This document shows positions 16,178 through 24,160 of a stretch of DNA of 64,000 nucleotides, one piece after another. The translations under genes were made by a program, and so were the position numbers. Origin of the DNA: Gammaproteobacteria bacterium (GTDB taxonomy: Bacteria > Pseudomonadota > Gammaproteobacteria > DSM-16500); NCBI GenBank assembly GCA_019634835.1, contig JAHCAO010000001.1, forward strand, positions 372,001 to 436,000, written 5' to 3'. Every line of letters starts with the position of its first letter. Position 1 is the stretch's first letter. The notes under the pieces were generated by a model. It was not told the DNA's origin, made no database searches, and was given only the letters and a program-made list of their open reading frames with translations.

Positions 16178-17158
16178 TTAACCAAAATGATAAATGAGCT
16201 GGGCCAATACTTGTTGATCACTCAAACGTGTGCGGGTGGAATTTGACTGGTCAGCAGCTACAACCTGACATCCTTCATATGCATCACAAGCCACATCATT
16301 GCCAGCATGATTAGCAGTGTTAGTGTTTACATTACGATAGAATGTATAAACGTAATCTGCACCTACACCGAATTCAGGTGTGATCATGACTTCCATGCCA
16401 ATACCTGCCCGGTAACCAACAGAGCTTTTTTTGCGGCTATTTTCAAACGAAGAAGAAGCGGTTGCTGTTAGTGGAAAATTGGGTTCTTCTGGATCCAAAG
16501 TATTTTCTACTGCCCCATCAGCTTGGTAAGAAGAATTGGTTTTGACCCTGATGGTATTGTAATTAATACCCCCTCTAATGTAAGCAAGAGCGGTTGGGGT
16601 CATCAAGAAACCAAGTTTTAAATCCAGCAGTGGTTCAACGGCATTGCGAGTAATTTTTGTTCTAGAACTGAGAGCTGTATTTAGCTGAGCTTCTCCATAA
16701 GCGGGCAACTGGCTATCTGTAGATGATACAGTGGTATTATGAGCAGCTGTGTTGCGCAAAGTGGCATCATTAGCACCAAAAAAATTGACTCCTAATTCAG
16801 CCCCTAAGTAAGCATGGTTATCAAAGACATTTCCATAGCCCACGAACAGTTTGGCCATCGCACCATACCGGTAAATATTACCTTTGCTATAGTTACTCAC
16901 ACTATTTCCAGAGGTTGGTGTTGCGAGATGATATAAACCTGGTGGTGGGGGAAGCACATCAAATGATGGTGTTTCACTCGCCAAATTGGCATGGCTCGTG
17001 ATATCTGTCATTAGTGTGGTTGCACCCAAACCTAAACCAACGGTGAATCCGCTAAAGCTGCAAGGTGTAAGATCATAGGCTTTTGCTAAGGCGATGGAGG
17101 TTGGTGCTGTGGCTAAAAGAAAAATTAAACTTAATTTAAAAGGCGATTTCAGTTCCAT
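16178..17158 (-). CDS. Outer-membrane beta-barrel protein (opacity-like)
   Basis: The 326-residue protein starts MELKSPFKLSLIFLLATAPTS, a signal peptide with cleavage probably after SIALA. The mature part has FSGFTVGLGLG followed by alternating aromatic/polar strands (AKLFVGYGNVF, AYLGAELGVNFFG, LLDLKLGFLMT, VGYRAGIGMEVMITPEFGVGADYVYTF) and ends LAQLIYHFG, consistent with a small outer-membrane barrel. I chose the ATG at 17158, preceded by CGGAGC. The frame also opens at 17242, but that would put 28 residues before the signal peptide. The role is unknown; such proteins are often abundant porin- or adhesin-like surface proteins. It is followed by a strong terminator. Confidence 0.8.
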   Translation of the reverse strand: MELKSPFKLSLIFLLATAPTSIALAKAYDLTPCSFSGFTVGLGLGATTLMTDITSHANLASETPSFDVLPPPPGLYHLATPTSGNSVSNYSKGNIYRYGAMAKLFVGYGNVFDNHAYLGAELGVNFFGANDATLRNTAAHNTTVSSTDSQLPAYGEAQLNTALSSRTKITRNAVEPLLDLKLGFLMTPTALAYIRGGINYNTIRVKTNSSYQADGAVENTLDPEEPNFPLTATASSSFENSRKKSSVGYRAGIGMEVMITPEFGVGADYVYTFYRNVNTNTANHAGNDVACDAYEGCQVVAADQSNSTRTRLSDQQVLAQLIYHFG

Positions 17159-17319
17159 TGGATAAGCTCCGTTCAATAAATAGCATAAGGAAATGTAACA
17201 CAGGTAATTAACATGACAGCATAAAATTATAGATGAAGTCAATAGGTAGGTGTGTTGCGTAGATTTGCCTATGGATCTCTATTCCTGAGTGTTGGAATCA
17301 GTGATAGAGAGAGCCTAAG

Positions 17320-19518
17320 CTAACTTGTTGTCTTGCGGATAGTTTTTGTCGTAGGTGTTTTGATTAAATCGAGGAATATCATTAAGGCCAATTGTTCTCG
17401 TTCACGTAATTTTTCGAAATACTCGTCCTCAAATAATGTTTTGGCATGTACTTCTAGCATATTAGGCGGGATAAATGCTTCTATGTCTGCCAGGTATTTT
17501 TCCCAAGCTGGATTTTTTTGATATTCTGTCATGGTTTGAGAAATAGCTTGATTAAGAACTGAAGTTAAAAATGCAAGCAAGCCGCGGTCTGTTTTTGTTA
17601 TTTGATCGACAAAACGTCTAACATCTTCTTCATTGCCCCGGTCACGCCAGGCAAATAATAGAGGTAACAATTTTGGATGATCAGTCAGGCTGCCATTTCT
17701 TGCCCAATTTTCAATACGGCTAATGACTAATTTGTGTAGGGAATCTAATTGTTCTGGTGTGAGATTGCGAAATTCCCTAGGTAGAAACGTATCGGTTTCT
17801 TCTAGATGTTCGCGTTCTTGCTCTCTCAGTTCATAGACCATGATATAAAGACTTTTATTCGCTTTGGCGATGGCATTTTGTAAGATTAAAAATCTTTCTT
17901 CCGTGGTGTGAAAACGATGTAACAAATGATGAATGATGCGATGAATCCGCATGGGGGTATCTAAGCTTAATGCGTCACTGAATCCTTGTGGAAATAAATC
18001 GCCGTTATCTAGCAATGCAGTGACGATGGCCTGAACATGTTGATGAGGGATGGTGTTTATGACGCGGCCATCCAACATGTCGAGAAATTTGATGATGCGT
18101 TCATCCTGATTTAGTCTTGCCAATGCGTGGTCGAATGCTTCAGCGTTAGAAGTAATCGATAAAATGGTATCAAATTCAGACTTGGGAATTTGTCCCACTT
18201 GCATAGACAGCCGAAAATAAATATCAAATAGGTCTGGACTACAAATTCTGCGCAGTTTTCTTGCGGCTAAATCAGAGTGATAAAATGCCTCATTAGGATG
18301 ATAAATATGGCGGATCCGAGGAAATAGCCGGATTAATAATTCTAGTAAAATTTCGCGAGAAACTTGTTGGGTCCGCGATAGTATTTCATCACAACGAATT
18401 TTGTCTTTTTGTACTTGCTCTTTATCGAGTATATAAACATTATCGAGCAGATCAGTAAATAAATCCTTGTTATCACGTATACCAAAATACACTTCAGGCA
18501 TGAATACTTCGATGGCGCTTAACGCAAAAAAATCGACAGGATTAACGACATCACGTAAGCGTGAATAACCAAAATTTAGTGTATTCACGTACCGAGTGAT
18601 ATCTCGGCAGTTTTCAAAGAAATATTTTAATGCGCTAAAATAAATATCAGCCCAATGTTCAACACTCCAGGCACCCTCTGGTACTGTTGCGATGATATCT
18701 TTTAGGCGGTCAGCAAAAATTTTTTCGATGTCTTGCTGTGAAATAGGTGGGATTTCAAAAGGTAATTGTATGGTTTTTTCTATGTATTCTTCGGCGCCGC
18801 CGCCATCAATATTATTGATGGCGCGCATGATATATTCTTTGTCAAAGGCTAATAAGTAGATGGTGTTAGCATAATCCCCCATGGATTTTACGATTTGCAA
18901 AATTTGTTTAATCTCGTCATCATAAAGGCGTGAAATATTATCAATCATAATGATGATTTTATGATTTTGCTGGCGTAGTAATTCATTTAATTCAGCTTTG
19001 ACTAAGGTCAAATCACGGCCGGACTCCCAAGCATAGACTTCTTCATGGCCCTGGAATGTGATTTTCTCCCAAAAAGATCGTTTACTTCGTAATGCTTTTG
19101 GAATAGGTTTGTGTGTGAAAAATGATACATATAACTCAAGTAAGTGAATAATGCGATTAGCATTTTCTAAGTCAGGAACATTGCGTAACACAGAGGAAAG
19201 CCTGCGAAAAAAACTATAAATTAATTGATTTTGTCCTGAGTAACTCCAGGCACTGAAATTTAAAACAATGGGTTTCTCCTCATCAAGCAAGTTAGTTGCT
19301 GCGAAATTTAATTCTTCAATGACTAAGTTAATGACAGAGGTTTTACCAACTCCCCATCCTCCATATAGTCCTATCACTAAACTTTCAGGGTCTTTATGAT
19401 CTAACATGCATCGTGCTAAATATTTGGCGAATACCGATCTTTCTAACCTGTCTTGCTCGCTCTTGATGATAGGACGGTCTGCATCAAACACGGGCCAGCT
19501 CCTTTTTGTTTGACTCAT
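17320..19518 (-). CDS. KAP family P-loop NTPase
   Basis: The 732-residue protein has a Walker A GGWGVGKT (residues 53-60), then VLNFSAWSYSGQNQLIYSFFRRL, typical of KAP NTPases, and a Walker B-like KIIIMIDNISRL (about 187-198). In that motif the usual acidic IDDLDR is changed to IDNISR. Many KAP proteins carry membrane helices between Walker A and B; none is evident here, so this one looks cytosolic. The C-terminal 400 residues are helical and unrecognised. Relatives act as membrane-scaffold ATPases, and some occur in anti-phage loci. There are no defence partners next to it, so its function remains open. Confidence 0.85.
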   Translation of the reverse strand: MSQTKRSWPVFDADRPIIKSEQDRLERSVFAKYLARCMLDHKDPESLVIGLYGGWGVGKTSVINLVIEELNFAATNLLDEEKPIVLNFSAWSYSGQNQLIYSFFRRLSSVLRNVPDLENANRIIHLLELYVSFFTHKPIPKALRSKRSFWEKITFQGHEEVYAWESGRDLTLVKAELNELLRQQNHKIIIMIDNISRLYDDEIKQILQIVKSMGDYANTIYLLAFDKEYIMRAINNIDGGGAEEYIEKTIQLPFEIPPISQQDIEKIFADRLKDIIATVPEGAWSVEHWADIYFSALKYFFENCRDITRYVNTLNFGYSRLRDVVNPVDFFALSAIEVFMPEVYFGIRDNKDLFTDLLDNVYILDKEQVQKDKIRCDEILSRTQQVSREILLELLIRLFPRIRHIYHPNEAFYHSDLAARKLRRICSPDLFDIYFRLSMQVGQIPKSEFDTILSITSNAEAFDHALARLNQDERIIKFLDMLDGRVINTIPHQHVQAIVTALLDNGDLFPQGFSDALSLDTPMRIHRIIHHLLHRFHTTEERFLILQNAIAKANKSLYIMVYELREQEREHLEETDTFLPREFRNLTPEQLDSLHKLVISRIENWARNGSLTDHPKLLPLLFAWRDRGNEEDVRRFVDQITKTDRGLLAFLTSVLNQAISQTMTEYQKNPAWEKYLADIEAFIPPNMLEVHAKTLFEDEYFEKLREREQLALMIFLDLIKTPTTKTIRKTTS

Positions 19519-19592
19519 TGACCACTGTAACCATTATTATAGCAATTTTTTACTGCCATTTTGGTTTCTGAGACGTGTTCCACTTGCTAAAA

Positions 19593-19608
19593 TTGTTCAC
19601 GTTAAACA
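19593..19608. promoter_or_regulatory. Degenerate parS-like site
   Basis: TTGTTCACGTTAAACA agrees with the ParB-binding consensus TGTTTCACGTGAAACA at 13 of 16 positions. It lies in the 127-bp gap between the KAP and DUF1460 genes, about 2.9 kb from parB, within the distance at which natural parS sites are common. Three mismatches make this a candidate only. Confidence 0.35.
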
Positions 19609-19645
19609 CAAATGTTTGAGCGATGGATTAGAATTGCTTAAAAAA

Positions 19646-21031
19646 TTATGTTAACTTTTCAATATGTAATCCAATAATAGATGGAATGTCCATATTCCAA
19701 TAGGAACCTAGCTGGTAATCAGTGAGGTAGGCAAAAAATGGCAGGGATACTACCCGATTACAGCTTGTGTAGGGTATGCCAGGCTGAGGTCGTTGCGGTG
19801 AGCAGGTATAATTCTTATTCAGATTTTTGTACCAGAAATATCTTGATGGAAAAGCATCTGTTGCATGAGAAAACATTAATTCATGACATTGATGCTTTTC
19901 ACATCTAACAGGTGTGACTTTGCAAACTTTGTATGACTGATTTTCATAAGCGCAACTCGTTTTATAGTAAATAAGATCACCATCATGAAAGGTTTGTCTA
20001 TATAACAATCCAATGTGTGAGATAGTCAATTCAGAACCAATGATATCTTTAATTTTTATCCCATATAGATTCCATTTTTTTACGTCTCGTACAATTTCTG
20101 CAACACTAGGTGTTGGAATTTTATCAAGCAGCTGTTGGTTTGGTTTAAAGCTTCCATCCGTTTGTCTGATGGCTAATGACTCTTTGGGAATATAGCTGAT
20201 AGCAAGGTGTTCTGAATCAAAATGGGGAAAATTCAAGGTTGAATAAACGGTAGTAAAACGTTTTGCCATTGCCTGGCCGATGGAGTGATTCAAGACCAAG
20301 ACATTTTCAGCAAGATTTTGTTGTTGGTATGAAAACCATTTTTGCCGAGTGATATTGGCATAAATTGTCTTGGAATAAGGTGCTAATACACCATTAGAAG
20401 TTGCGTCAACAAGCCATCCATTATGCTGATTGACAGGATTAAAATCAGCATCGACAAAGTTATTACGGTTGTAATAATGGACTATTTCACCCAATGGATT
20501 TCCTGCTGCTCCATAGGAAATTTTTAGATAATTTCTGTCAAATTGAGATACGTTATTAGAATGCAGCAATGCCATCACTACTTGTACAAACGTTTGGCAA
20601 TTTAAACCATCCAAACGATAAACAGGATTTTGTTTAACATGTGCGGCACCTGGTTTATATACTTGTGATGTTGGTTGCCAATCACCTTCACCCATTCCAT
20701 TCATTTGCATATAAGGGATATTAATAAGCTGTTGTGTAATGAAGGTAACTTGCTGGTCACGGGTTTGCTTACGGTGTGAGTCTAAGTTTTTCAATATTTT
20801 TTCTATTTGATGCCTGGCGTTGGCAAATGTTTTTTTATATTCGTTTTTTTCTAATACAGTGTAAGAGTGGGAAACCTTTGATGGATGAAAGCCATGCAAT
20901 TGTTGCAACAATGCAATACGAGTGTGGCCACTTAGATAGATGTCACCATGATTTAAGTCGTCGGCTAAGGTGAAAGTACAAAGTGTAGTGTATAGAAAAA
21001 TAAACGCCGCAAGGCTCTTTTTACTTTGCAT
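19646..21031 (-). CDS. Secreted DUF1460-like protein (NlpC/P60-type fold)
   Basis: The 461-residue protein has a signal peptide (MQSKKSLAAFIFLYTTLCTFTLA). The region YRLDGLNCQTFVQVVMALL (near residue 145) is the signature of DUF1460, a cysteine-peptidase-like family. The Cys would be the nucleophile, and a possible His partner lies downstream in LNFPHFDSEHLAISYIP or ELTISHIGLLY. These proteins are periplasmic and are thought to act on peptidoglycan amide or peptide bonds. The C-terminal part contains several Cys (SCAYENQSYKVCKVTPVRC), possibly disulphide-bonded. It is longer than typical DUF1460 members (about 280-300), so the tail may add another function. Confidence 0.7.
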   Translation of the reverse strand: MQSKKSLAAFIFLYTTLCTFTLADDLNHGDIYLSGHTRIALLQQLHGFHPSKVSHSYTVLEKNEYKKTFANARHQIEKILKNLDSHRKQTRDQQVTFITQQLINIPYMQMNGMGEGDWQPTSQVYKPGAAHVKQNPVYRLDGLNCQTFVQVVMALLHSNNVSQFDRNYLKISYGAAGNPLGEIVHYYNRNNFVDADFNPVNQHNGWLVDATSNGVLAPYSKTIYANITRQKWFSYQQQNLAENVLVLNHSIGQAMAKRFTTVYSTLNFPHFDSEHLAISYIPKESLAIRQTDGSFKPNQQLLDKIPTPSVAEIVRDVKKWNLYGIKIKDIIGSELTISHIGLLYRQTFHDGDLIYYKTSCAYENQSYKVCKVTPVRCEKHQCHELMFSHATDAFPSRYFWYKNLNKNYTCSPQRPQPGIPYTSCNRVVSLPFFAYLTDYQLGSYWNMDIPSIIGLHIEKLT

Positions 21032-21192
21032 GCACTCTGCCTCTCATTGAAAATAAACATAGTAGACTATAGAGCCGTTGTCAACAAACCCTGATATTTC
21101 AGAAAAATAGATTGGAAAACATTGATCGCATATATCCTGTCGCGCGAAGATAGCAAGCATGTTGGATTATTTCTTTAAAGAGGATTGGTAAG

Positions 21193-21609
21193 ATGACTAG
21201 AGTTTTTTTGTTTCTTGGTTTGTTACTGGTGACGATACAAGGATTTTCACAAACTAGTTCAGATGATGTAAAAAATCATTTTCTTATTTTTCAGGTCATT
21301 CAAGATGAATTTACTTTAGATAACTCCACCATTAAAAATGCCGCTATTGTTGAGAAAGAAGGTGGGGTATATGGTGGCCTGAGTGTGGAGTTAAAACCGG
21401 AAGCTGCTGCTATTTTTACTGATATCACTAAAGCTGGGGTTGGGCGCCATTTGATTTTAGTTTTTAATAAAGTTGTGGTAACAGCGACGGTGATACAAAC
21501 TCCGCTCAGTGAAAGTTTCTTAATCTCAGGTATTTCCAAAGAAGATGCGCAAGCGTTTCTTAATGTATTAAATGCAAATAAGTCTAAACCAAAAGAGGAT
21601 GAAGGTTGA
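21193..21609 (+). CDS. Secreted stand-alone SecD-P1-head-like protein
   Basis: The 138-residue protein starts with a signal peptide (MTRVFLFLGLLLVTIQGFS). The mature part follows the pattern of the periplasmic P1 head of SecD: LSVELKPEAAAIFTDITKAGVGRHLILVFNKVV, then VIQTPLSESFLISG and SKEDAQAFLNVLN. In SecD this segment sits inside a large multi-span translocase protein, and here it stands alone without membrane helices. The ATG follows AGAGGATTGGTAAG. Its role is unknown; binding of periplasmic proteins or inhibition is a guess. The match is to the pattern of the family by eye. Confidence 0.65.
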   Translation: MTRVFLFLGLLLVTIQGFSQTSSDDVKNHFLIFQVIQDEFTLDNSTIKNAAIVEKEGGVYGGLSVELKPEAAAIFTDITKAGVGRHLILVFNKVVVTATVIQTPLSESFLISGISKEDAQAFLNVLNANKSKPKEDEG

Positions 21610-21626
21610 TGATCATTTAAGTGCTT

Positions 21627-21804
21627 CATTGTTCGAGTACCGCATCAGGCTAAGTTTGACCTATACTGAGGCCGGCTCCGAGGGGTGGCATGGGCCAACT
21701 GTTTTTGTGCTCGCAAGCTGCGCGCGAAAAGAGTTGGTCTATGCCAGGACCTCGAGGCTTTGCTACCACAGATCAAACTTAGCCTGATGCGGTACTCGAA
21801 CAAT
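21627..21804. repeat. 178-nt palindromic element (family 4)
   Basis: The outer arms 21627-21659 and 21772-21804 are perfect 33-bp inverted repeats beginning CATTGTTCGAGTACCGC. The inner 112 nt are GC-rich and still partly self-complementary (GGCATGGGCCAACTGTTTT against GAAAAGAGTTGGTCTATGCC). No ORF or transposase is present. The element fills most of the 283-nt spacer between the SecD-like gene and the next gene. Confidence 0.85.
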
Positions 21805-21892
21805 GCCTTTATTCTACTGAAAGATAAGACCAGGGAGACGGTCGATTGATGATATAATACCTTTAAAAAGCGATAGAGGAGGAGGGGCTGGA

Positions 21893-22486
21893 ATGAATCT
21901 GTTAAGAGAGCCCACTAACATTTATCTTTTCAGTTGCAGAAAGATTGGAACTGGTCAAAATAGTAACAAATTTTTGTCAAATATTCTCAATACCCGCCAT
22001 GCGTTCCTCACAGTGACTAATATTTTATCTCCCTTCTTTCTTTTCTTACTTCGAAGAAATAAATATCAACAGATTTTACAATGGATTTTTTTATTCGCGG
22101 TTCTCATCATAGCTACCATCAATCCCAGCTATGCGTGGAACATCGGTTCCAAAGGCAGAGTGAATGGTCCAGTGATACATTCCACTTATTTCTTGACCCC
22201 TAATAATGTTTCTTTCCCTGTTCGAGCTCAGATATATGTCGGTAGGTTTGTTAATGGAGCTTGTCAATATAATGCTGCTTATGATTTAGGTACTGAAACC
22301 ATCAAGACAGGCGATGTGATTGATATTGACGCTTTCCGATTAAAATCGATGATTGGGTTGGGTTATAGTTGCATGACAATTTTTTATACTTACCGGCAGA
22401 TGGTCAGGGAGACTATACAGTTAAATTCCGATGGTATTAACTACATTAGATCAAACCCAGCGGCCACAGAAGTGAGTATCCTGTGA
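21893..22486 (+). CDS. Hypothetical membrane-anchored or secreted protein, 197 aa
   Basis: Not recognised. The start ATG has an excellent Shine-Dalgarno (GGAGGAGGGG), and a TATAAT at 21853-21858 could be its -10 box. Two hydrophobic stretches occur, around residues 42-56 (FLTVTNILSPFFLFLL) and 64-81 (ILQWIFLFAVLIIATI). The second is followed by NPSYA, a plausible signal-peptidase site, so the C-terminal 115 residues (WNIGSKGRVNGPVIHS onward, with two Cys) probably lie outside the cytoplasm. The 60 residues before that segment are unusually long for a signal peptide, so a membrane-tethered topology is also possible. Confidence 0.6.
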   Translation: MNLLREPTNIYLFSCRKIGTGQNSNKFLSNILNTRHAFLTVTNILSPFFLFLLRRNKYQQILQWIFLFAVLIIATINPSYAWNIGSKGRVNGPVIHSTYFLTPNNVSFPVRAQIYVGRFVNGACQYNAAYDLGTETIKTGDVIDIDAFRLKSMIGLGYSCMTIFYTYRQMVRETIQLNSDGINYIRSNPAATEVSIL

Positions 22487-22501
22487 GTGCATCAGTAAAT
22501 C

Positions 22502-23374
22502 TTAATCTTGAAATTGTGACAAAATACCATTTAGTTCAGCTAAACTACGATAATGAATGACAAGCTTTCCTCTGCCTTTTGCGTTACATTGAATGGCGAC
22601 ACGTAATTTTAACTGTTTTGATAAATTTTCTTGAAGATGCAAAATATCAGGATCCAGATGCTGCTGTTTAATATTATTTGTTGGTGGAGATTGTAGACGG
22701 CGTACTAAATTTTCTGTTTCACGTACCGACAAATTGCGGGAGACAATCAACTGTGCCGCTTCTAATTGTGCTGATTCAGGCAAAGTGATAAGGGTTCGTG
22801 CATGACCCATTTCTAGCAACCCCTGCTCCAACATGTTTTTGACTTCTTCTGGTAAAGCGAGCAACCGTAATAAATTAGTGACACTTGCACGAGATTTGCC
22901 CACTGCTTGAGCAACTTGTTGGTGTGTCATGCCAAATTCTTTGATCAGCCGTTCCAACGCAGCGGCTTCTTCAACGGGATTTAAGTCTTCGCGCTGAATA
23001 TTTTCGATCAGTGCCATTGCCATGGCAGCTTCGTCGGAGATCTCACGAATAATAACAGGTATTTCAGTTAATCCTGCTAATCGGGCTGCGCGCCAGCGTC
23101 TTTCGCCCGCAATAATTTCATATTTATTGCCAGTAGGACGTACAATGAGTGGCTGGATAATGCCTTGAGAACGGATAGAATTGGCTAATTCTTCTAAAGA
23201 TTGAGAATCTATTTCACGGCGTGGCTGGTATTTACCACGTTGAATATGGTCAACTGATAACTGTGCCAATTTTTCCGTTGGTGAGTGATCAGCATCAAGC
23301 GTGGTTTGAGGTGTTGAGTTTGCATAGGAGAGCAAAGCATCTAATGATTTACCAAGACCGCGTTTTTTTACCAT
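22502..23374 (-). CDS. parB: ParB/Spo0J chromosome partition protein
   Basis: The 290-residue protein has the standard ParB layout: an N-terminal MVKKRGLGKSLDALL, the nuclease-like/CTPase domain with QYQPRR-type sequence (GKYQPRREID) and GERRWRAARLAGL, a helix-turn-helix MTHQQVAQAVGKSRASVTNLLRLL, and a C-terminal dimerisation region. ParB loads at parS and clamps DNA to organise and segregate the origin. ParA is normally encoded immediately upstream; here upstream is a palindromic repeat (23404-23493) and then divergent thpR, so this copy is separated from parA. A half-site TGTTTCACGT occurs inside the gene at 22715. Confidence 0.95.
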   Translation of the reverse strand: MVKKRGLGKSLDALLSYANSTPQTTLDADHSPTEKLAQLSVDHIQRGKYQPRREIDSQSLEELANSIRSQGIIQPLIVRPTGNKYEIIAGERRWRAARLAGLTEIPVIIREISDEAAMAMALIENIQREDLNPVEEAAALERLIKEFGMTHQQVAQAVGKSRASVTNLLRLLALPEEVKNMLEQGLLEMGHARTLITLPESAQLEAAQLIVSRNLSVRETENLVRRLQSPPTNNIKQQHLDPDILHLQENLSKQLKLRVAIQCNAKGRGKLVIHYRSLAELNGILSQFQD

Positions 23375-23403
23375 AATGGAATCCTGTCATGACTAGATTG
23401 GAG

Positions 23404-23493
23404 TATACCTGTAGCGTTTCAATTTTAGATGTTCTATTGACTTGGATCCTGCCAGTGGATATTTACTCCTAAAATTGAAATGCTACAGGTATA
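23404..23493. repeat. 90-nt palindromic element, full copy (family 5)
   Basis: The arms TATACCTGTAGCGTTTCAAT (from 23404) and its complement (ending 23493) are 25 bp with one mismatch, around a 40-nt centre containing GACTTGGATCCTGCCAG. A truncated copy is at 51582-51634 (left half) and another at 58424-58463 (right half). It lies 30 bp upstream of the parB start and before thpR, so it sits in a divergent promoter region. Confidence 0.85.
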
Positions 23494-23530
23494 GCACTGA
23501 ACATCTTAATCAAACATCAGGAGAAATGGA

Positions 23531-24106
23531 ATGACATTGCCTCCCGTTATCCGAGTTTTTTTCGCTATTGACTTGTCGGAGTCCATTAAAGAGAAGCTAG
23601 GTAGCTTTATCAGCATATTGAAAAAAAAGTCGAGATCCTATGGAATTCGCTGGGCGAAGCCGGAAAATTTACATATTACATTGCAATTTTTGCCTGAAGT
23701 AAAAATGGAGCATCTGCCTGTGTTAAATGAAAAGGTGAGAGCGGAGATAAATGAGGCAGCTAAGATTTCGAATTTAGCGTTGGGCTCGCTGCACTTATTT
23801 CCCAGCCCTTATCGTCCTAGAGTGATTGTTTTAGATATCATTCCGCAAGATGAATTAGTAATATTATCGGGCAGGATAGGAGAAGGAATAAAGGCAGCGA
23901 ACTATGAAATCGAGAACCGTCCGTTTCGCGCTCATTTGACTTTAGGCCGAATTAAGCAGCCGCAGGAGATGAATTTGAGTTTTTTATCTGAGTGTAAAGC
24001 GCCGGAGGTTGAAAAAATTGATGTGAGTGAGATCGTATTGTTTCGTAGTGAACCCCAACCAGAAGGGTCTAAATATACAGTAATGGAAAAGATAACACTG
24101 AATTAA
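23531..24106 (+). CDS. thpR: RNA 2',3'-cyclic phosphodiesterase (2H family)
   Basis: The 191-residue protein carries the two HxT/Sx motifs that define the 2H phosphoesterase family: HITLQFL (about residue 52) and HLTLGRI (about residue 137). The N-terminus IRVFFAIDLSESIKEKL is typical of the LigT/ThpR group. These enzymes open 2',3'-cyclic phosphates on RNA and were first described as 2'-5' RNA ligases. The ATG follows CAGGAGAAATGGA (AGGAG). It is divergent from parB and 37 nt before an HD-domain gene, with which it may be co-transcribed. Confidence 0.93.
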   Translation: MTLPPVIRVFFAIDLSESIKEKLGSFISILKKKSRSYGIRWAKPENLHITLQFLPEVKMEHLPVLNEKVRAEINEAAKISNLALGSLHLFPSPYRPRVIVLDIIPQDELVILSGRIGEGIKAANYEIENRPFRAHLTLGRIKQPQEMNLSFLSECKAPEVEKIDVSEIVLFRSEPQPEGSKYTVMEKITLN

Positions 24107-24160
24107 TGGATGATTAAGGTAGTTTATAAATGATCAAGAATAGTGTTGAGCTGGTTAAAG

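Noticed and set aside
22715-22730. parS half-site TGTTTCACGT inside parB
   Set aside because: Only 10 of 16 positions match and the second half is unrelated, so chance is likely.
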